DNA of 58,732 nt, taken from contig JAHLKF010000046.1 in the NCBI GenBank assembly GCA_025558075.1, positions 1 through 58,732 on the forward strand, read 5' to 3'. This DNA comes from Gaertneriomyces semiglobifer. Taxonomy: Eukaryota; Chytridiomycota; Chytridiomycetes; Spizellomycetales; Spizellomycetaceae. Each line of letters opens with the position of its first letter. The first letter of the stretch is position 1. This document shows, one piece after another, positions 9,981-19,275 of the stretch. The notes beneath the pieces were generated by a model. The model made no database searches, was not told the origin of the DNA, and was given only the letters and a program-made list of their open reading frames with translations. The translations under genes and the position numbers were made by a program.

Positions 9981-10371
9981 CTAAAAAAAAAGTGTTATGC
10001 ACAGGCAAGGTGCAATAAGGGTCAGTTGTCGTTGAACACAGGCAGGGTGTTCAATAAGCAGTTGTCGTTGATCGCAGGCAGGGGGATCAATGGCAGGCGT
10101 CGTTAATCGCTGGCAGGGGGATTAACGGTCCGGGGGTGTAAGCAGTTGAACACAGGCAGGAGGATCAATGGCAGTCGTCGTTGATCGCAGGCAGGGGGAT
10201 CAATAAGTGTCAGGCGTCGTTAATCGCTGGCAGGGGGATTAACGGTGTCGGGAGCGTCGTATGTCGGGAAAACAGCGTGATCGCTCGGGCAAGTGAGGAA
10301 TCGTTGGTAACGGGCCGTTCCACCCGGAAACTGAAGGGCAGAGGATAAGCAGGTACCAGCTATCGATGCCA
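9981..10371 (-). promoter_or_regulatory. Retrotransposon leader: array of six 23-nt hairpins
   Basis: Between primer site and gag start lie six units of exactly 23 bases that can fold back: 10032-10054, 10068-10090, 10103-10125, 10146-10168, 10181-10203 and 10220-10242. Three stem versions occur, TTGAACAC/GTGTTCAA, TTGATC/GATCAA and TTAATC/GATTAA. The centre stays CAGGCAGGG-like or TGGCAGGGG. Stem changes occur on both sides together, so pairing is kept while sequence varies. The fourth unit joins halves of two versions and would pair poorly. The array probably serves packaging, dimerisation or another leader function. I infer this from position and covariation only. Confidence 0.75.
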
Positions 10372-10384
10372 GGGGCTCATAACC
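10372..10384 (-). promoter_or_regulatory. Primer-binding site for initiator tRNA-Met anticodon arm
   Basis: Directly after the 5' LTR the minus strand reads GGTTATGAGCCCC. Its first 12 bases are complementary to GGGCUCAUAACC, the anticodon stem-loop of fungal initiator tRNA-Met, not to a tRNA 3' CCA end. Drosophila copia primes from the same internal region using a cleaved tRNA half. The telomeric copy at 57899 has the same bases. Confidence 0.8.
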
Positions 10385-10661
10385 TGTTGCAGAGGGATCC
10401 TGCTGATGCTCTGATCCTTCTAATAAGCTTATGTGTATTCAAGTCTAAGGTTCTAATAGTACAGTTGAATGCCCGGCATAATAGAACCACCCGACGGAAA
10501 AGGTCACGTGTCGGGTGTTAGGGCACCCAGTCACATGGGTCACGTGCTCATGGGCACATGACGCACGTGTATGCGCTGATATGGATAAGAACCCATGTCA
10601 TAGCGTGCGCCTGGTTAGGGTATCCCTATGACGTGTATGTCACCGGGACCCCCTTACAACA
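10385..10661 (-). repeat. Right LTR (5' LTR, probably a B/A recombinant)
   Basis: 277 bp with TGTTG..CAACA ends. It precedes the primer site of copy B, but its outer flank AAAAC matches the outer flank of copy A's LTR. It is therefore best explained as a crossover product between the distal LTRs of B and A. It differs from the middle LTR at roughly six positions by eye. Confidence 0.93.
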
Positions 10662-10666
10662 AAAAC

Positions 10667-11480
10667 GTCTTGCATTCAATGATCCTTCAGTCCAATGCTT
10701 TCCTGATAAGCTGCTAGGTCTACCAACTTCCAGGAATTCAAGCGAGTGGAATTGTCTTAAAAGATCTATTCGTTGTTGTGTTCATGTGTTCTAATAATTT
10801 GTGTTAATGGCACTATCGCGGGATGGTCTGCTGGTAGAATGACGGGCATCACCAGTGTGTTCCCTGCCAAACACGTAGCGGATACCTATATAATGGCTCC
10901 AAGTCCTTGGAAACTGGTTAGAATGGTAGATCTCACTAGGAAACTACTAGTAGCATAACAACTGAACACCTCTCCAGTCCCTGGCCTTGGCCTTGGTGCC
11001 CCACTACAACACGAGGAACTCGAGGATACGGACACTTTGTGGAGGCCTCAGAGTTCAAAAGGTAAAAGCACAAAGGAAACGCAAAAGGGGAACGCTAAAA
11101 AGCCTCTGGGACTACCATTGAACGCCGCTAGTGGTAGGAAGATTGGAAGACCACAGATATGTACCAGGCATTTGAGAAGCCCCAGTTTGGATGGTGGAGG
11201 AGCCCCAGCAGCAACAGAGGTCATCCTAGTAGTAGTGAAAGTAGTTGTAACAGCAATCAGTCAGTGTATGTGCATATGTGTGCAAAAAGCTCAAGTGTGA
11301 AAACGAAGTGTTCCGTCCAGTGTTCGACTGTGCGTGTAAGTGTGTCAGCCAAACAAAGAGGAGGTCGCGCTTCGAACCCTGCCGGGGGCGCACCTGTTTT
11401 ACTTTTTTCACGGTCGCTGTTCAAACCTGCAAGCTTTTGCTAAAAAAAAGGCGCGCGTCGAACCCTGCACCAATCAGCAG
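10667..11480. other. Host flank right of the retrotransposon, no gene assigned
   Basis: No frame here shows a recognisable domain. The stretch around 11357-11385 (GAGGAGGTCGCGCTTCGAAC) recurs in diverged form near 15003, as does sequence from about 11510 to 11610 near 15040-15130. This corner of the chromosome therefore carries an old segmental duplication. Confidence 0.4.
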
Positions 11481-11483
11481 CTG

Positions 11484-12154
11484 TCACCGGAAACACTGCC
11501 GAGAGCTAGGCGTTTTTGGTCGCTTGCCGATGTTTTTATCGGGGTTTCTATTCCCATATGCGAAGCACGTTCGCACCGCCTCTAAATGCCGCGTCCTTCT
11601 GGCAACTCCTAAAACGATAGAGGGACTAGATTCAGAGCCGTCAAGAGACTGTAACTGGGTGCCCGCAATATGCAGAATGATCGCCAGTCCATCGCTGGTC
11701 ATTTGCTGGCAGCCGCGTACCTTGAGGTGTGTCAACTGCGGTCGCACATGCGGATGGTTCGCTCGACATTTTCCCACGCTTTTGTTCCTCCAATGTTGAC
11801 GCCTGCTGCTTTGACAATTTTTATCGCATTCAATCGGAATATTGTGCTGATACCGTCTTGCGTAATAGGGGTATATCCAACATCGATCTTACTGAGCAAG
11901 GGACAGTATGCTTTGATTGCATCGACAAACACGGTCATCCAGATGCCGGTTAGCGTGGCTCTCAAATACCGCCAACTGAGGCATGTTTTCTGATCGCCTG
12001 GATTAACCGAGTCGCACTGACTTCTACATTGTTTACGCATAGTTCTTTCAATTGGGTAACCGACGTTTCGCTTACGAGACTGCCCCAAACCAAAGAATTT
12101 CGAGATGACGGGATACCACTGAGAACGATTGAATGATCCGGGGCCGCGAGTCAA
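11484..12154 (-). pseudogene. Possible leucine-rich-repeat protein remnant
   Basis: Two minus-strand frames read like successive LRRs of the cysteine-containing (F-box/AMN1) type: KAYCPLLSKIDVGYTPITQDGI with KIVKAAGVNI, then LTHLKVRGCQQMTSDGLAII with QLQSLDG. The LRR phase continues across a frame change around 11735-11775, with no clear splice site found. I therefore score it as a decayed or intron-interrupted gene. Start and end are not identifiable. If it is real it would be a substrate-recognition or protein-binding repeat protein. Confidence 0.3.
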
Positions 12155-13327
12155 GAAACAGGTAACGAAGTTTTCAGGTGTGAGTGCGGCCGGGTTCGTT
12201 TGGTTATGGTATTGAAAAGCTGACTGATCAAATGTGGCGCTAACAGATCCAATCTGCGCTCAAAGCCGGATTGAGACACTACCTGTTAACACCTCTGCGT
12301 CATCACCTGACGATGAAGGATACAAGTTCTCTATGAGCGTCGGCAACGGACTCGGAAGTACGCAGTTCCAACCTGGATGGCGCGTTCGGCCCACAGAACG
12401 TTTTGGATTGGCCTTCCTTTTAGCAGGCATATTCAAAACTAACCTCGCTCACCAGCGTGGGCGGAGTCGAAATCAAATTGCCGTCGCAGCATTGTGTTCA
12501 AACTAGCAGCAGAGGTCGTAGATTTCTCTGCGGTCTCCTTGCAGAAGCTGTAATGATGAGTTCGAGATTCGGTTTGTTTTTTATTAAGGACCATGATTTT
12601 GAGGGGACCGTATTATGTAAGGAGGTCAAGCATTTGTTGTTTTCCCAATCGACTCTATGAGACCCAGGCGAAACCTCACCTCGGAAAGGATACTTGGGTC
12701 GGTAGCACACCTCAAGTTCGGCCGAGTGCTTTGCTGTGAGGCTGTTTTCAATGCTGTCCCCCAGCACCAACAGCCATGTCTAGCTGGAGCATACCAATAT
12801 CAAATCCGTGTTTGAAGGCGCTATCATCATTCGGATCTTGTATGTTGAGGGTAGCTCATTACTACAAGGCCGAGAAGCAACTGTGGGATTGTTCTTCACT
12901 GCTTGTGCGGTGCACGGTCTTGCATATCTCATCGTTGACGGCTACAAAGCTCCCTACCTCGTCGGCTCTTGCATTAAAGACTAGAGCCGCGGAATGAGTT
13001 GCTCCAATGGTTTCTGGATAGGAAGATGTGCCGCTCGAGGATCGAGACCGAAGCTGAAATGTGCTAGAATTGAGAGTGCACGTACAGTTGCTTGCTCAAG
13101 CATCCGAGTTCCAGCTAAGGGCAACCCGAAGCGTCCAAGGCGCATTCTTGAATCAGACTGGCTGAGACTTTATTAACAATTGCATCACTTGCTACTGACT
13201 GCCCCATCTTTTATACTATCCAGAATCAATAACCCCACTGGTAAGCAGGCTCGGCAAGTGCGGTCAGCCGGAGGACGGTCCAGGCTCAGAGAACGGCTCA
13301 GACTTAAAAAACTCAGGCTTCGACAGC
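12155..13327. other. No confident gene
   Basis: Several short minus-strand frames (for example around 12498-12770 and 12990-13160) have leucine-rich helical composition and may be further pieces of the remnant to the left. They are broken by stops, and I cannot assemble or name them. Confidence 0.3.
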
Positions 13328-13552
13328 TTAAGCTTGCTTGAAGGTATTTCTAGCCTGAGATGCTGTGCAAGAATCGTCAGCAACGTCACAATAATGTAGC
13401 AAATCGCGGAAGCAAGAGTTACTGACATCCATAAGAACATTAAGCTTACTGTTCATGTCACCAACCGTGGGGGTTAGGTCGTCAACCTTCTGGTTGAGCC
13501 CGTCAACCTTCTGGTTAAGCTCAATAATGCCCTCGGTGTTGGCGGCAGTCAA
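13328..13552 (-). CDS. Short coiled-coil ORF
   Basis: 74 residues. The N-terminal half is two to three heptads of the type IIELNQKVDGLNQKVDDL, a likely coiled coil, followed by a cysteine-containing tail (SNSCFRDLLHYCDV). No upstream exon or partner was found. It could be a fragment of a larger gene whose other exons are not recognisable, or a chance frame. Confidence 0.25.
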   Translation of the reverse strand: MTAANTEGIIELNQKVDGLNQKVDDLTPTVGDMNSKLNVLMDVSNSCFRDLLHYCDVADDSCTASQARNTFKQA

Positions 13553-13784
13553 GAATGCTGGATCATCTTTTGAATGGGAGTAGCCAGGTCAGTACAAGTT
13601 GAAGTCGACAATACCAGCATCGAGGGCACCTACTCTGACAGCTGAGGAGAATGAATCGGCGGCCATTGGCCAAGTCATGTATCAGTGGGAAATCATCTCG
13701 AGTTACGAGCTTGAAGATCTCCATAGCTCGATCGTTGAGAATATCCTTCCTGATCGGGAATCCTACAAATTAGAAAGTTCCACG

Positions 13785-14540
13785 TCAGATTCGGCATCGG
13801 GAAACGCTATATCCGAATGTGATTCCACACGCACCAAGGAAAGCATACTGAACGATGTCATTGACACCCAAATTGTCCATGTCCTGTCTGCGACGTTGTC
13901 GGGCTAATAGAAAGGTTAGGCTTCGTTCCAGTTGAACTGCTTTCTGGGCGAAAAGACGTGCATCCACTGAGAACTCCCCGACGACATACAACGAGTTCAC
14001 CATGGCGACATCCGAAAGTGCGTGCTTCAAGACATTTCGATGAGTGGGCGCGGGGCCGGTTTGACGGATCATTCTGCTGGTGAACCTGCCCAGGCTCCCA
14101 CGGTCTTGACGCGTACTACCCTTTTTGTTTATAATATGGGTAAACGTCGTGTGCGGCAGTACCGGGAAGTTATCAGAAGTGGTGAACGAGTCGGTGGGTG
14201 GTGCGTGGAGAAGCATATTAATTTCAAGTTCAGTTGCCGTTTGCCACGTTGAGCAATGCCCCTTGAACCCCTCCGAAAACATGGTTCTCATCTTCGCGAA
14301 ATCGCCAGAATCCGTGGCCTCACGAAAATTGCGGACTTGACACTGACTCCGCCTATGCTTGTACTGTTCCAAAGTATAGGCGGAGTCAGTGTCAAGTAAG
14401 AGGTCATCCTCGCTGGTTGTATCCGAAAGAAAGATACTAAGTATTCGCATTCGGCAGGTCGTTTCGTATGACTTCCCGAGAAAGGAATTAACGACTGGGT
14501 GGAGCGCCGCATCTGCCCTTCTGGTGCTCCTCACACTCAT
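13785..14540 (-). CDS. Hypothetical protein, 251 residues
   Basis: An uninterrupted frame starting MSVRSTRRADAALHPVVNSF and ending near GITFGYSVSRCRI. The C-terminal third (KAVQLERSLTFLLARQRRRQ) looks helical and protein-like. I recognise no family. A perfect 22-bp inverted repeat (14335-14356 and 14376-14397) lies inside the frame, encoding part of DTDSAYTLEQYKHRRS. That is unusual for a conserved gene and suggests either an inserted hairpin or a spurious frame. Confidence 0.35.
   Translation of the reverse strand: MSVRSTRRADAALHPVVNSFLGKSYETTCRMRILSIFLSDTTSEDDLLLDTDSAYTLEQYKHRRSQCQVRNFREATDSGDFAKMRTMFSEGFKGHCSTWQTATELEINMLLHAPPTDSFTTSDNFPVLPHTTFTHIINKKGSTRQDRGSLGRFTSRMIRQTGPAPTHRNVLKHALSDVAMVNSLYVVGEFSVDARLFAQKAVQLERSLTFLLARQRRRQDMDNLGVNDIVQYAFLGACGITFGYSVSRCRI
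14335..14397. repeat. Perfect 22-bp inverted repeat, 19-nt loop
   Basis: Arms 14335-14356 and 14376-14397 are exact reverse complements, beginning ACTTGACACTGACTCCGCC. Such an extended perfect hairpin is unlikely by chance. Similar but unrelated hairpins occur at 31866, 40159 and 45643. Confidence 0.9.
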
Positions 14541-16819
14541 TGTGCTTGTTGGTTCGCGTATGGTCGATGCGGTTAATGCTTAGTACCGAGAAACGTGCAA
14601 TGGTGGTAGTGGTATTAGTAATTGATCTATGCAATCTAGAACATTCCCGCGAGTTAGTAGGGAACGGGAAGCAGACGCTGGACGGTGTGAGAGAGGAGAA
14701 GGCTGTTTATAAATTTGGAGCTGTATAGAATTTTCGACAGGTTGAGTAAACAAATGGACCTTATTTTTCACAAAAGGAAAAACGTTGGGTTTCATATCGA
14801 TGAGAAGAGAGTAGACCCGCCCAAAAAGCATGCCATATACTCGGCGCAACGGCGAGTTTCCGTAAATAGCATTGCAGTTGACCCAAAGCATCCGCAGGAA
14901 GCGGGCGATGGCGCGTATTGCTTATGTAATCATATGTACTTCCAACTCACAACTCTGCAAAGTTCGCAAATGAAGAGCAATGAGCAGCTTTTGCTGAAAT
15001 CGAGGAGGTCGCCCTTCGAACCCTGCTCCACTTGCTCGCTTGCCGATCATTTTAATTACGGCATTTTCCTTTTATGTATGCGAAGCGCGCTGGCACCAGC
15101 TCTGAATGCTCCGTCTTTCTATCAACTCTCGAAACAAACCTTACTATTTCTCTTGGCTTCATCCTGAGTGCCGCCTGCCCATAGATACATACCCGGGTTC
15201 TCTGATTCCAAGATCTATTTTAGTGTCCCTCGCTGCGTTGGAGCGTTGGAGCTGTCAAAGACGCGTTCTCCGTTTTCCCAGCAATGTCAAGTGTGGTTGA
15301 ACATTTTCGACGACAAGTGCGATGGTAATCCATTGAATCCGTCACTGCAATTCAGATGTTGCCGCTTCAGTCTGCTGAAACCGACCGGAAGGGTGCACTG
15401 ACGGAGTTTACTGTGGCCTCGTTGACGACCGGTGGTAATGAAGTGGTACTACACTCTCTTCAGAGCAAAAAGACAAATAGAAATTTAGTGCACATTCCTC
15501 TTCGTTTCTCCCTCACACTTCTTTGTATTCCGCTTCGCCACGTTCGGCCCGTTCCGTTCCCGTTGGAGCAACTTCTGTAACTAGTGGAAAAATATTTAGG
15601 AGCGTTCAGGTTAACATCTGGACTAAAGAGCACTCGTCCGTCGAATGGATGGTTTCAGCGATGCTAACGCAGTCATAACAATGCGAGTGGGAAACCCCCA
15701 ACCCCGTCCCCCCCCCCCCCCCGGGGAAGCTTACCGCTTCGGCGTTCCATACTACTGTGAAAGCATACGTGTGTGATCAGCGTGCATTGATACCCAAGCA
15801 AATGCAGCTGTGGCCTCACTTCTGCGAATTGCTGGTCCCAGACAAACGCTCACAACGCGTTGTTTTTCAGAAGACTTTTCTTTGGACCTTTTCGCAACGG
15901 TTGTGAAACCTTTCTATCCAACAAAACCCGGAGAATCATTGTCTTGGGAAGTGATGCACTTGGTGTTTTGCTCTACAGCGTGGTGGAAGGAGTCGGCGCA
16001 TCGCTGGCTGGATGCAAGCTGGGTGGTACGCGACCATGCAGACGTTGTGGGACGTCCCATCACTTGCAAAGACGGACACCGCAATGGTTGATTACTTCAT
16101 GACAGTCTTTTCTTTTGATGGTTGGATACCGCTTCGCGCTCATGTTTATCTGTGGGCGATCGATACTGCCTGGGTGCTGCAGGTTGTGGGATCCTGATGC
16201 CGTTTGCAACAGCAACATGCGGGGCGTTCCCAAGCTAGATCTCCTCGGAGCCAATCAGCAAAGCAACCCGCGTGGGTGGACTTTATAGGCAAGGTGGTCA
16301 TGTAAGCGAACCCTCATCCCCTGCTGACTTGTTTCATCCTGTTGGTATTGAGGCGTTTGTTGGGTTTCCCCCCGGTTGCGGTGAATCCGACGGGACGTCG
16401 TTTCGCAACGATGTATACCGGCCCTTCATCCCTCTTCAGTGCCTTGGATGCGACATGATGCACGTTTGTTGGTTTCCCAATGGACACGTTGAATCCGGCG
16501 GGACGTCTGCTTATGGGTGAAACCCTCGTGAAGAAGTTGAGCAACATGGATACGAATCCGGGGTAGCCCTGTCTTACATACGTGTACAGTAGTAGTACAA
16601 TACACACTTCACGTATTATATTGCTTTGGCATTCACCAGCCTTCAGCTTTTCCTGCCATTAAAGAGGTCGGTGGTTCATATATGGCGCTCGACAAAAGGG
16701 TGTCCACATTGGAAGTGGCATATTCAAAGGTCCACGAAGGTAGCGCATTGCATGGCACCGAGAAATTCTGATGTGAAATGAAATCCGTCACATATCTTGC
16801 ACTATGGTACTATGAGGGC
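14541..16819. other. Gene-poor stretch, decayed duplication and poly-C run
   Basis: No frame is convincing. Around 15003-15130 lies a diverged second copy of sequence at 11357-11610. A run of 15 C residues occupies 15708-15722, followed by GGGG. Around 16350-16510 a segment containing GTTTGTTGG..TTTCC..GAATCC..CGGGACGTC occurs twice in tandem with divergence. Confidence 0.4.
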
Positions 16820-18264
16820 TCACAGCCTGTTCTTCTTGCAGCGATTGCAAGCCAGCATATGACATCGATTACACCTAAACAGATAGTGCGGAAGATGCAT
16901 CGTGCATTCCTCGCATCGTCCTCCACCATGACGATACTGCCAAACTCGATGATCACATTCGTGATTGAACCGTAGATTTTCAACTTCGCGCAATATCCGG
17001 GTTGCCTGCCCCATACCGTTGACGGCGAACACACGCCGCTCGGCTTGTTGGTACAACCGGTCTTCATTCCATAGCTCGCACGAGTATTGCTTCCAAGGTG
17101 CCTCACATTGATAACAGAATTCGGCACGGCAGTGGCAGGTCATATGATTGCTATGAGGACCCATTTGCATTAAAAGGTACGTTCGCTCCGATTGTACACG
17201 CGAAACTCACCATCCAAGCGTCAGCTCAATAGTTCGACGGCAATTGTAGCACTTCTTCCATCCCATTTCCCGTTCAAGTCCCTGTAAAGCTTGAATTGCC
17301 GGATCGCGTTCGCATTCCTGTGCTCCATGGGCCGGATTCTTACAGTGAACACACACGTGGGTTTGGCATTCGGGACAAGTGCCCACGTCGCCGGTGATGT
17401 CTGTTTCAGGCAAGAGGAAAGCGGAGCAAGTGATGACGGGGCAGTAAGTTGGATTCTCGCAGCTGAATTCAATCTTCTTTCTGCCGAAAGCAATGTAACG
17501 GTCAGCATTAAGTACTGCTTTGATGTGGTGATCCGAGATCTCCTGTCGACAACATCGAGGTGGCATCAAAGAAGCATCGACCATGGAGTGTTCCACTAGC
17601 TCTTCGAGGCATCGTCGATCGTAGTAATCTCCGCAAGTTAGCGCGACGGTTGCGTTTTCCGCAATGGGTTCCAGGCAGATTGCGCATGTGAGTTGTTGTG
17701 GACTTTTCTCGTGCGACCATTCTGGAGTTAGACCACTGCTTTCTCCCCGCTTCAACAGCCCATACGCTATCGCCAAGTTTTCTTCTTGCTCTTCCAACTC
17801 TTCAGTAACATCACTCGCCATTTTCTCACTGCCACATACAAGAGTTAACCCGGAAAGCATTTCCAACAAAACTCGAGACTCGGCATCCACATCGCCATCC
17901 TCGCTCCTCGCATCAACTGCCCACTCTCTATTCGACCCGGCAGTAGCGCAAAGTCCTGTAGGTCCCTGTCCGTTGACACCAGCAACTCCCAAGGCCATTT
18001 GACGATCCCTTCCTCTTGAACATTCTGATCACTCAATTCCTTCAGAGTCTGATAATCCGTTAGAACGGCATTTTGTAAACTGGCAGCAAACCGCAATGAA
18101 GCAGCCGTTTGGTTGACTTCATCCTGATAGATCTGCCGGGCGAGGACTGCATCGTCGACTTCTGTTTCGGGCTTTTTACCTTTGTCACTCCTTTCCAGGT
18201 GCTCCAGGTCAGCCAGCTGAATCTCAAGGATCAGCTGTTCCGATAGCACGTCCATACTATCCAA
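16820..18264 (-). CDS. RBR-type E3 ubiquitin ligase (RING-IBR-RING)
   Basis: A helical N-terminal part (MDSMDVLSEQLILEIQLADL, QEEGIVKWP) precedes RING1 (CAICLEPIAENATVALTCGD, ending PPRCC). The IBR follows (YCPVITCSAF, GTCPECQTHVCVHCKNPAHG, ECERD), then RING2 (WKKCYNCRRTIELTLG, CNHMTCHCRAEFCYQCEAPW). RBR ligases take ubiquitin from an E2 onto a RING2 cysteine before passing it to substrate. The cysteine of CNHMTCHC is the expected acceptor region. An intron at 17151-17210 (GTGAGT..CATAG) restores this motif across its borders. A frame change between about 17850 and 18000 needs another intron whose sites I could not fix. The C-terminal tail has further CxxC pairs (RCEEC, CNRCH, CNRC). Confidence 0.85.
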
Positions 18265-19275
18265 CCACGGTAATCGTCGGGAACTCGCATACAGGAGGCC
18301 CTCTTATGACTGTTAACGAGGTGAGCGGTCCGTTTGTATCAGTTTCTTTGACAGGTTCCAACGCGGGAGCTTTGACAGCTCGTCAGCGCCCGACATGCCA
18401 TGCTCACATGTACCCAGCAGCCTTGTGCGCATGTGGTACTATCTCGTGCACGCCGAATTCAGCTTCCGTAGGCTTTTATGAGAAAAAGCCCTAAATCGGT
18501 TTACGGTCTGTGAGCTAACACAAGCAATCATCGAACATGTCTCTTCCTTCAATTCATACAGGACTCGGCGACCGTTGAACAAACATTCGACCAAAGGTTT
18601 CGCTCTCCCTAGTTATCACACCTCATTCGTACTCAGCTCCTCGTGCTCAACTCCTCCCGTTGGCACAAACTCATCAAAGTCGGTGACACCTCGATGCGCG
18701 AGTGCATTCACTTGTATATCCCCACATAGCACGTCTTGATATCCGACCGATCGAAAATGAAAGTTGCTACCCTTCGGAGGGCTGTTCTGTTGATTTGCAG
18801 GTGAACGACTGCTAACCGTTCAGGTGCCGTACCTAGCTGCTTGTAAAGCGCTTTTTATACATTACATATCGTACACCGCCTTTCCCACTTTCTGCATCTG
18901 TTGTCGCACTTTGGACCCTTTGCACTTCATTTGCTTTCTTTTTCTCGCCCGCGCTTCAAACCCGTACGAATCACGAATTATCCCCGTATTGAGGGCACAT
19001 TGTGTTCACCCATATAAGAAGAACAGCAATTGCGAAACGACAATAAGGAAACTATTGGCGCCGGAACTGGTTTGCCTTCCAGGATTTGCTCTTGGAGCGT
19101 GAAGCGCTTCCTAAACAAGGGAACATCCATCTAGTGGCAGCGCTGATGGAAAGGAAGGTGCTGGCTATTCGGTACATATATTGCCTCGCTACACATTTAC
19201 TACAACCATAATTACAGAATTACACAACTGACGACGCGGACGAAGAATGGAGCCGCCATCTCCGAACTTAGTAAC
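18265..19275. other. Intergenic, upstream of the RBR gene and downstream of the acyltransferase
   Basis: About 1 kb with no coding pattern. It should hold the promoter of the RBR ligase and the 3' end signals of the acyltransferase, both on the minus strand. I see no clear motif. Confidence 0.5.

Larger units (their letters stand above)
504..10661 (-). mobile_element. Composite Ty1/copia LTR retrotransposon (copy B nested in copy A)
   Basis: Three LTRs in the same orientation (504-781, 5236-5513, 10385-10661) separate a partial internal region (copy A) from a complete one (copy B). The outermost bases are flanked by the same five bases, AAAAC, at 499-503 and 10662-10666, so the outer LTRs belong to one insertion. 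The middle LTR interrupts copy A's gag-pol directly after AGCAC, and the missing part of A never resumes on the right. The simplest history is that B inserted into A in the same orientation and then B's distal LTR recombined with A's distal LTR, deleting A's gag half. Domain order (gag, protease, integrase, then RT, RNase H) is that of Ty1/copia (Pseudoviridae-type) elements. Confidence 0.93.

Noticed and set aside
5236..10661. Idea that copies A and B are a simple tandem array from unequal crossing-over
   Set aside because: A simple tandem would leave both internal regions complete from LTR to LTR. Copy A stops inside gag-pol at the middle LTR, which fits nesting plus deletion better.
16314..16607. 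Minus-strand frame with repeated RRPxGF..GKP units
   Set aside because: It reflects a small diverged direct repeat in non-coding DNA. No other protein evidence.
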